Shown here piece by piece: positions 9,201 to 15,552 of a DNA stretch of 64,000 nucleotides. Made by a program: the position numbers and the translations under genes. Origin of the DNA: Paenilisteria riparia FSL S10-1204. GTDB lineage: Bacteria; Bacillota; Bacilli; Lactobacillales; Listeriaceae. How positions within the stretch are numbered: position 1 is the stretch's first letter; every line of letters starts with the position of its first letter. The stretch is from contig NZ_AODL01000033.1 in NCBI RefSeq assembly GCF_000525995.1, positions 1 to 64,000 on the forward strand. Direction: 5' to 3'. Under the pieces are notes generated by a model, which worked only from the letters and a program-made list of their open reading frames with translations, had not been told where the DNA came from and searched no databases.

Positions 9201-9427
9201 AATTAAAGAACGCAGTTACTAAATCATTAATCGATCTTTTAGATAAGCATGGTATGTGTGTTGTGTTTGCTAACTTGAAAAACAATAAACACAGATTGGT
9301 GATAGCAAGCCTAAAACCAAAAAAAATTGAGACATTTAAGTGGAAAAAAATTAAATGACAGTTATATTGAAACGAATCAAGTTTCAGAAGAGTATTGTAG
9401 TATAGTGAAGGCATTATTGGAGATGTG
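6273..9427 (+). CDS. cas13a: Cas13a (C2c2) RNA-guided RNase, type VI-A effector (five frameshifts as read)
   Basis: Joined across frames, this encodes about 1,050 residues that follow Listeria Cas13a from MKITKMRVDGR to the C-terminal VSEEYCSIVKALLEM. Cas13a binds crRNA and cleaves target and bystander RNA with two HEPN domains. Both R-X4-H motifs are intact: RNEVYH (about 7520-7540) and RNYIAH (about 9100-9120). Other family landmarks are APFVPSFKRVF, LVGYVAIADRDFQ and YDRKLKNAV. Breaks lie near 6457-6466, 6676-6686, 7559-7567, 8732-8742 and 9340-9350. Four of the five are at A runs of six to eight. The start at 6273 is preferred over 6255 because GGAG precedes it. There is no cas1/cas2 nearby. 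Confidence 0.93.
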
Positions 9428-9462
9428 ACGTAGGGTATTTCAATTATTAATAAAAGAATAAA

Positions 9463-9695
9463 GTATTAAAATACCTCAAAATAGAAGAGGACTAAAACGG
9501 ACCGCATGAATCAAAAATTCATCCATATGATTAGAGTACCTCAAAACAGAAGAGGACTAAAACTGGCAATTGTTGACGAAATGATTGTTGAAAGATTTAG
9601 AGTACCTCAAAACAGAAGAGGACTAAAACAGTATATCCAACGGAACTAATTGGCATCGCGATTTAGAGTACCTCAAAACAGAAGAGGACTAAAAC
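9463..9695 (+). CRISPR. Type VI-A CRISPR array 3 (4 repeats, 3 spacers)
   Basis: Repeats start at 9463, 9529, 9594 and 9660 around three 30-nt spacers. The first copy has about five substitutions. The second is 35 nt because one T of the GATTTAG start is missing, another T-run length difference. The last two are perfect. The array starts 36 bp after the cas13a stop and has the same orientation, so it may be co-transcribed with cas13a. Confidence 0.95.
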
Positions 9696-9713
9696 CTCTA
9701 CTGTGGATAAGTG
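9696..9713 (+). promoter_or_regulatory. Conserved array-end flank, copy 3, with DnaA-box 9-mer
   Basis: CTCTACTGTGGATAAGTG follows the last repeat, with TGTGGATAA at 9702-9710. CCTCTACTGT pairs with ACAGAAGAGG of the adjacent repeat in 9 of 10 positions. The rest of the gap to 9866 has no gene that I can support. Confidence 0.7.
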
Positions 9714-9866
9714 GGATAAGTTATTTCTAATTAACGGAGGTTAGTAGCCATAGAAAATAGAGCGTTCAAAGTGATGCTCATCCAATCGGTAGTCAATGAT
9801 GCAGTATTTACTTGCAAAACAATGATGTATCCTATTTTAGTTTCGAAAGCAGTTAGGAGTACAAAA

Positions 9867-10264
9867 ATGATAAAACTTACTTTTTTCCTCGACTCACGAG
9901 ACAGTCTAAACAGTCTGATGAAGTAGAGCTAGAGCTATTCAATTCTATTTTTAACAAGGAGTTCCAAGAAAGTTATCTCTTCGTAAAGGAGGAGCAAATA
10001 GTTCTTGATGCTTTTTACCTGGAAGATTCGCTAGAACCGTTTCTCAAAAATGATGAGGTTATACGTTTATTGAAGAAAGATGATAGCAAAGCGTTACCTA
10101 TCACACTTCAAGGTGAAGAAATCATTAGTACAAAGAAACTGCCAAGTGTTGATGATTTTTCGGAGATATTTGATATGGGGATATCTGTACAGTATTCTGA
10201 TGACATTAGCGGCACCCAAACGCTTGCACGGAGAGGATTTTTAGCACAAAAATTAGGAGTATAA
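9867..10264 (+). CDS. ArsD-like small protein (frameshifted as read)
   Basis: The ATG at 9867 follows TAGGAGT. The frame shifts inside the T6 run at 9881-9886, after which about 125 codons are open to 10264. The segment EPFLKNDEVIRLLKKDDS followed by KALPITLQGEEII and PSVDDFSEIF resembles the ArsD arsenic metallochaperone pattern (FVENxxVNQLL...LPITLVDGEVV...YPSLEEL). The N-terminal cysteines used by ArsD to bind As(III) are absent. No arsR, arsA or arsB is nearby. It lies 170 bp after CRISPR array 3. Role unknown; a thioredoxin-like ArsD fold is the best guess. Confidence 0.5.
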
Positions 10265-10352
10265 AATAAACTGCATAAACAATGAACCTAGGATTCATTA
10301 TTTACACAGTTTATTTTACACTCCCTTATCTACACAGTTTATTTCATACTCC
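10256..10352. terminator. Long hairpin with a duplicated right arm
   Basis: GGAGTATAAAATAAACTG (10256) pairs with CAGTTTATTTTACACTCC ending at 10324, extended inwards to a stem of about 30 bp. The right arm is repeated at 10332-10352 as ACAGTTTATTTCATACTCC. The left arm can therefore choose between two partners. It overlaps the last codons of the ArsD-like gene and probably terminates it. Confidence 0.65.
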
Positions 10353-10354
10353 TA

Positions 10355-10537
10355 TTATTTTTTAAATACTTTCAGAGCAAAACCTTCCATCTTTTTTACG
10401 GTTGTTAGGTTAGAACACATTAATTCGACATGGAGTACGCTACCTGATTCAATACGAACCTCACCATACTGACATACGGGAACTTGACAATTGTTTTTGA
10501 ATCTTTTATCAGGTGAGCAGTTCTTATTAACTTTCAA
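10355..10537 (-). CDS. Short hypothetical ORF, possible gene remnant
   Basis: A 60-residue frame with four cysteines (KNCSPDKRF, NNCQVPVCQYG, ELMCSNL). It starts at TTG without a clear ribosome binding site. No family is recognised. It lies behind the ArsD-like gene in opposite orientation. It may be a decayed 3' end rather than a complete gene. Confidence 0.25.
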   Translation of the reverse strand: MKVNKNCSPDKRFKNNCQVPVCQYGEVRIESGSVLHVELMCSNLTTVKKMEGFALKVFKK

Positions 10538-10754
10538 CCATTTTAATAATAATGAGAACTAATAAACTTTTTCAATAAGCATGGAGTAGAAAAATATTAG
10601 CCACTATTTTTAAAATATGTTACTAATCCTTGTAAATTGTTTCACAAAAATAATTATAACATAAAAATGAATTCAATGGATTTTAGCATCTAGTTTATGA
10701 TTAAAGTGAAATTTACAATTAAATCATATAGATATTTACACATAATTGCAATCA

Positions 10755-10783
10755 TTGGCATTATCCTAAAACAATGGTACAAT
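10755..10783 (+). promoter_or_regulatory. Sigma-A promoter
   Basis: TTGGCA (10755-10760) and TACAAT (10778-10783) with a 17-bp spacer. It lies in the AT-rich gap 10538-10959, which holds no other feature I can support. The transcript would have a leader of about 170 nt before the gene at 10960. Confidence 0.6.
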
Positions 10784-10959
10784 TGAATTTGTTCATAAAA
10801 TCACAAAAAATGAAATCATTCCCCTTTACATGCTTAGGAAAATCGGCAACTAGCTACTAAACAGGCTTTAAAATGCTTGGAATTATCAATCTATAGAAAA
10901 AAATATGCTTAAAACAATGTTTTTTGCTACAACCTTTATACATATTGGAGGACTTATAT

Positions 10960-11803
10960 ATGAAAAAAGTAACGATGGTTTTATTATGCGTTATGTTGTC
11001 AATAACAGCGACAATCGCAATTTTATTCTTCATTGGAATGCTGGATAAAACTGAGAAAAATCAAACCCAGATTAGTAAAAGCAAACAAAAAAACGCTTCA
11101 GCTAAACGAAAATAAGTTTGATCAATTACCAGATGAGCTACAGGCTGTATTAATAGCAACAGCCATGGACGAAAGAAGTATACCACCAATCAATGGCGTT
11201 ATCGTATATTACAACGAAGACAGCGACCATACACTCATAAATGTCCATTCGGGTGCTGGTGTCGGACATCCAATTTATCTTGTGACGAAGAAAGAGAATG
11301 TGATTGCTCCGATAAAATCCGTTGCCTATCATGGTGTAGACGGTTACGAAAAAGCAGAAATCAAAGCCAATCCAATCTCTAAAAATGAGCTTTACGAGCA
11401 ATACATTGCGGATAAAGACTTATACGATGCCGCCTTAGAAAAAACAGAACAGAATCCAGACCTAACACTAGCCGATTTCAATGAAAAATATGCCTCTACT
11501 TCTAGCGATAATACAATAGACACCACCAAATTATCAGAAGAACAAGTAAAGAAGTGGGTCAATGCCATTATGCAACACCGGTTTGATAATCATGTTTTGA
11601 AAGAGTTCCCATACACAGTCAGCATTTCATTAGACGAAAATAGACATGTTAAAGCACAGATAAATGCTACAAATCCGGAAGATACTGGCGATAGTGTGGG
11701 TTATTTTAAAATTAATGATAAAGGTCAGTTGGTTGAACCAGTACTTGGCGAGGATTATGATGAAGTTATCGCCACAAAATACATGCAAGTCGAGAATTTC
11801 TAG
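10960..11803 (+). CDS. Membrane-anchored extracytoplasmic protein, family unknown (frameshifted as read)
   Basis: The ATG at 10960 follows TTGGAGGAC. Residues 5-28 form one hydrophobic signal-anchor helix, then a lysine-rich linker. The frame shifts at the A7 run near 11086-11092, after which about 235 codons are open (FDQLPDELQAVLIATAMDE, YHGVDGYEKAEI, LKEFPYTVSISLD). No cysteine lipobox is present. The soluble part should face outward. I do not recognise the family. A long leader and its own promoter suggest independent regulation. Confidence 0.7.
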
Positions 11804-11853
11804 CAAACAAAAAAACACACCATAAACAATCCGTCTACAATGTGTCTACTTCA

Positions 11854-12399
11854 CTATATCTTATCAAAAGCACTATGATACAAATCCTCCGCCCAATCAC
11901 ACCAGGCGAGTTCTTCCCTACAAATATCATCACGACGCTTCACAATCAGGTAACGCCCAAAGGAATTGCGCCATTCTTCTTTGCGGGTTGGGTCGTTTTG
12001 CAGCGCTTCTAGTTCTTCGAGTTTCGGTTTGTTAATCGAGGCTCTTTTTTTGTAGTGTCTGCGGCGGTCGTTGAATAATTGGATGACGGTGCTTTTGTCC
12101 ATCAGTGCGATGACGTAGATTTTGGCTAGGAATTCATCGCGGTTGATTGGTTCTGGGGTGTCTTCTAATACCCATTCGCTGACGGCTTCGATGCCTTTTT
12201 GGGTGAGCGAGTAGGTTTTTTTCGTTGTTTCTGTGTCTGCTTCGAATTCCACGTAGTTCTGGGCTTCAAGCTTGCCAAGGACGGTGTAAATCTGACTGTG
12301 GTGTGCTTGCCAGAAAAGTTCCATATATTGTTTTAATTCATAGCCCGTGCAAGGTTTCCGCGCTAACATGCAAAGTAGGACATAACTTAGCGTATTCAA
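11854..12399 (-). CDS. PadR-family transcriptional regulator
   Basis: The protein begins LNTLSYVLLCMLARKPCTGYEL, the typical PadR winged-helix start, with the wing and recognition region in QIYTVLGKLEAQNYVEF. A C-terminal helical dimerisation region (Vir_act_alpha_C type) follows. The TTG at 12399 is preferred over the GTG at 12417 because GGAGGG lies seven bases before it and family members start there. It is divergent from the MFS exporter at 12549 and separated by a PadR-type palindrome. It probably represses that exporter and itself until a drug-like ligand binds. Confidence 0.88.
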   Translation of the reverse strand: MNTLSYVLLCMLARKPCTGYELKQYMELFWQAHHSQIYTVLGKLEAQNYVEFEADTETTKKTYSLTQKGIEAVSEWVLEDTPEPINRDEFLAKIYVIALMDKSTVIQLFNDRRRHYKKRASINKPKLEELEALQNDPTRKEEWRNSFGRYLIVKRRDDICREELAWCDWAEDLYHSAFDKI

Positions 12400-12472
12400 T
12401 CTAAATCCCTCCAACACATCATTTATTCGTTTAGTATAACATATTCTTTTCTAAAATACATGTTAAAATATA

Positions 12473-12490
12473 TATGTCAATATTGACATA
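12473..12490. promoter_or_regulatory. PadR operator palindrome
   Basis: TATGTCAATATTGACATA is a perfect 18-bp palindrome. It contains ATGT-N8-ACAT, the consensus described for PadR-family operators. It lies in the divergent region between the padR-like gene and the MFS gene. Confidence 0.75.
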
Positions 12491-12548
12491 ACGGTAAGTT
12501 TAGGCGTATACTTTTAACGAGGCAATTTAAAAAACAGGAGTGGTAAAC

Positions 12549-13749
12549 GTGGTAGAAGGAAAAATAGAACTAAAAGAGAAGGATGGCATTTTGAAAAGTT
12601 TGCTGCACCAGCCAAAACCAGTATGGGCAGTGGCTTTTTCATGTGTTGTAGCCTTCATGGGGATTGGATTAGTCGATCCGATTTTAAAATCAATTTCAGA
12701 ACAATTGCATGCAACGCCTGCACAAACATCGTTATTATTTACGAGCTATATGTTGGTGACGGGGATTGTCATGCTATTTACAGGCTATATTTCAAGCCGA
12801 ATCGGGGCAAAATTAACATTGCTCATTGGACTCGTTGTCATTATTATTTTCGCAACGCTTGGTGGACTTTCACAGTCTGTTGGGCAACTCGTAGGATTGC
12901 GGGCGGGCTGGGGACTTGGAAACGCGCTCTTTATTTCGACGGCGCTTGCAACAATCATCGCGGTTAGTTCGGGTGCAACGGAAAAAGCGATTATTATGTA
13001 TGAAGCGGCAATGGGACTCGGCATGTCTGTCGGACCACTGCTTGGTGGCGCGCTCGGTAGTATTACATGGCGCGCACCGTTTTTCGGAGTGGCGACGCTG
13101 ATGGCGATTGGATTCGTAGCGATTATTATGTTACTTGAACCAATTCCAAAGCCAAAAGTGAAATCAAAATTCTGGGGCTCTTTGATGGCATTGCGACACA
13201 AGGGCTTGTTAGTCACAGGTTTGACGGCATTATTTTATAATTTTGGATTCTTTACATTACTTGCTTATTCGCCATTTTTGATGGAAGGGTATAGCGCGAT
13301 TCAAGTTGGGTTAGTATTTTTTGGTTGGGGTGTGTTGCTCGCGATTTCGTCTGTTTTCGTGGCGCCGCGATTGGAAGAAATATGGGGAACGAAGGCTGTC
13401 ATGATTGGTGCGCTTGCTTTTTTTGCGATTTGTTTTGATCGTTATGGGTGTTGGCGCGAATCATAGTATGGTGATTTCGGTTTGTATTGTGATTGCAGGA
13501 TTTTTCCAAGGGATTAATAATACGTTGATTACGTCGGCGGTCATGGTTGTTTCGCCAGTGGAGCGCTCGACAGCATCTTCGGCATACAGCTTTATTCGGT
13601 TCACAGGTGGTGCGATTGCGCCGTGGCTTGCCGGGAGTTTAGCTGTTTGGTTTAACCCGCACGTGACGTTTTATGTTGCAGGACTCGCTGTTATTATCGG
13701 CATTTTAGTGTTATTCATCGGCCGCAAAGCCTTGGTAGCACTTGATTAA
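12549..13749 (+). CDS. MFS drug:H+ antiporter (frameshifted as read)
   Basis: The GTG at 12549 follows AGGAG by eight bases. The product of about 400 residues has some twelve hydrophobic segments. The motif A loop between helices 2 and 3 reads GYISSRIGAKLT. The frame shifts in the T7 run at 13418-13424, near the start of helix 9-10; the remainder continues to 13749. It belongs to the DHA1-type multidrug efflux branch by general character. The divergent PadR regulator supports an efflux role. The substrate is unknown. Confidence 0.85.
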
Positions 13750-13764
13750 TTGGAGGGGATAGAA

Positions 13765-14186
13765 ATGAAACTCGCAGTATTACTCGCAGACGATCAACTA
13801 TCAAAAAAAATCTTAGAAAAAAACAAATCGGGCTATGCCAAGCGTTCGCAGAAGCTCCAGAAATCACGCTAATTCACGTCATCAATGCTAGAGCAATCGC
13901 GGAAGATGTCGAAGTTGGCGCAGATGTTGAGGGCAATCTGGCATTCGATGCCGAAAAACTAATAGCTGAGAAAGGAGCCGTTCTTGAAAAAGCGGGAATC
14001 TCCTATAAAACGGCTATTTTAAATGGCTTTCCAGCAAAAGAAGTAAATCGATATGCAAAAGAAAAAGCACTAGATATGATAATTATGGGACATCATGACC
14101 TTTCACTCGTACAGAAAGTTACGATTGGCAGTGTTGCCAATAAAGTAGTACAACAAGCAGAATGCCCAGTATTATTAATCAAGTAA
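13765..14186 (+). CDS. Universal stress protein UspA family (frameshifted as read)
   Basis: The ATG at 13765 follows TGGAGGGG by six bases. The start MKLAVLLADDQLS and the later MIIMGHHDLSLVQK...GSVANKVVQQAECPVLLIK give the UspA fold with the G-X2-G-X9-GS-type nucleotide loop, slightly altered (GHHDLS). The frame breaks at the A8/A7 runs at 13803-13823; in the other frame IGLCQAFAEAPEITLIHV continues the family pattern. Only 15 bp separate it from the MFS gene, so the two are probably one transcript. Confidence 0.85.
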
Positions 14187-14223
14187 ACAAAATGAAGCAG
14201 TTTTAAAGTGTGTAATATAAATA

Positions 14224-14276
14224 AAAAAAAGTTGTGTATAAAATGAATTTATTTTCGTTATATATACAGCTTTTTT
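14224..14276. terminator. Terminator after the MFS-usp unit
   Basis: AAAAAAAGTTGTGTATA pairs with TATATACAGCTTTTTT over about 16 bp with two G-U pairs, flanked by A and T runs, so it could act in both directions. The rest of 14187-14497 shows no gene. Confidence 0.65.
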
Positions 14277-14497
14277 GCGTGCAGAATAATTGAAAGGTTA
14301 GGGTACGCCAATGTTCTACCGTATTTCCAATATGTAAGAAATAACCGTTGTAACAGAAAATACAAGATAAAGCTGTAGAAAGTGTCAAGTTGCTGTTTTT
14401 ATTTCATGCTAATTTTTATAGAATGATAAAGTAAAGCAAACAGCACATTTCTCGCAAGGCGCATATTAAACGACAGCCTAAGAAAGGGGTTATTGAT

Positions 14498-15169
14498 GTG
14501 AATGGTTTAATGGAACTGTACGAGAAAAAAGAAGTGGAGCAACTATTTAGCGAAAAGAAATTGATAAATCTTTTGATGAGTGAACATCGACTAATCCCAG
14601 AGGAAAAAAAAAATAAATAAAAAACAAATCATCATGAATGAAGGCGAAAAAAATGAATATGTCTTCTATATCAAACAAGGAATTGTCGCTTTTAAAAAAA
14701 CAAGATACGTTCTTGAGTTTTTCCAAAGAAGCACATTTTGTCGGATTAGAAACGTTCTTATTCAATGATGTGCAACCATATACCGTAGAAGCAATGGAGA
14801 AATTAGAAGTACTAGTTTTTAAAAAAAATTGAGATTCTGGATGTACTAATGGCTATGCAAGAAGGCTGGTTATATCTATATCTTCTAAATAAAGAAGAGA
14901 AAATTAAGATTCAAAAAAGTTGCTCGTATCTACATCTTAAAGGAAATCATAGATCAAAGAAAATGTTGACAGAATTAGCGAAAGATTTTGGCTTTTTTGA
15001 CGGAGAAGCTATTATCCTACCAAAATGTTTTGGGAAAAAATGCGTTACAAACTATTTAGGATTGAGCTTTAATACAGGAAAAGCTTTATTTGAAAAATTT
15101 AGAAGAGAGGGCTTTCTACTACCGCCAAATCAAGAAAGCGCCTTTCGAATTCACCGAGATAATTTATAA
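14498..15169 (+). CDS. Crp/Fnr (PrfA-like) transcriptional regulator (three frameshifts as read)
   Basis: The GTG at 14498 follows AAAGGGG. Read across frames it gives MNGLMELYEKKEVEQLF, then a cyclic-nucleotide-like beta barrel (QIIMNEGEKNEYVFYIKQG and FSKEAHFVGLETFLF) and a C-terminal HTH region (KKMLTELAKDFGFF, YLGLSFNTGKALFEKF, REGFL). Breaks fall at A runs near 14605-14622, 14694-14700 and 14820-14828. Listeria has many PrfA-relative regulators of surface genes. This one lies directly upstream of the SdrD-like surface gene and may control it. Confidence 0.75.
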
Positions 15170-15231
15170 ATAAAATTAAGAATAATCATTCTATATATCA
15201 TTTGAAATCAGATAACAAGGGGGAGAATTGT

Positions 15232-15270
15232 ATGTTTTTAAAACAATCACTCAGACCTGATTCCAGCTAA
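15232..15270 (+). CDS. Possible 12-residue leader peptide
   Basis: ATG at 15232 opens MFLKQSLRPDSS behind an excellent AGGGGGAG site seven bases upstream. It sits between the Crp-like gene and the microprotein gene. The strong site with such a short frame suggests a leader peptide or an RNA-level control element. A random frame cannot be excluded. Confidence 0.3.
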   Translation: MFLKQSLRPDSS

Positions 15271-15320
15271 GTAGGGAAATAACCAGGTTAAATAATTCAA
15301 CATAAAAAGGAGGCAAAACA

Positions 15321-15500
15321 ATGAGTCAAGGTGGTAATTTAAATCCGTTGGTACCAATGACAGGTGGTGGTCCAATTATTGGCGCAGCAATGCTCCAAGG
15401 ATACCCGCTAATGGCAGCAACGATTGGTGTCGGAATAGCAGCTGTGACGGCCGTTCTCTTGTTCGCTAAGAATAAACACAAGCAACACGATCATGCATAA
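15321..15500 (+). CDS. 59-residue membrane microprotein resembling a lone cell-wall sorting signal
   Basis: AAGGAGG lies seven bases before the ATG. The product starts MSQGGNLNPLVPMTGGG, continues with a hydrophobic stretch (about residues 17-49) and ends KNKHKQHDHA. The order xPxTG-like motif (VPMTG), hydrophobic segment, positive tail is that of a sortase sorting signal, but no signal peptide or passenger domain precedes it. It lies 52 bp before the giant SdrD-like gene, which lacks a sorting signal. A simple one-helix membrane peptide is the alternative. Confidence 0.6.
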   Translation: MSQGGNLNPLVPMTGGGPIIGAAMLQGYPLMAATIGVGIAAVTAVLLFAKNKHKQHDHA

Positions 15501-15552
15501 TTTAGAAAGTTACTAAATTAGAATAACCAACATTTTAGGAGGAAACACAATA

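Noticed and set aside
5095-9659. Open frames in the complements of the spacers as evidence for mRNA targets
   Set aside because: A random 30-mer is open in at least one of three frames almost always, so this carries no information.
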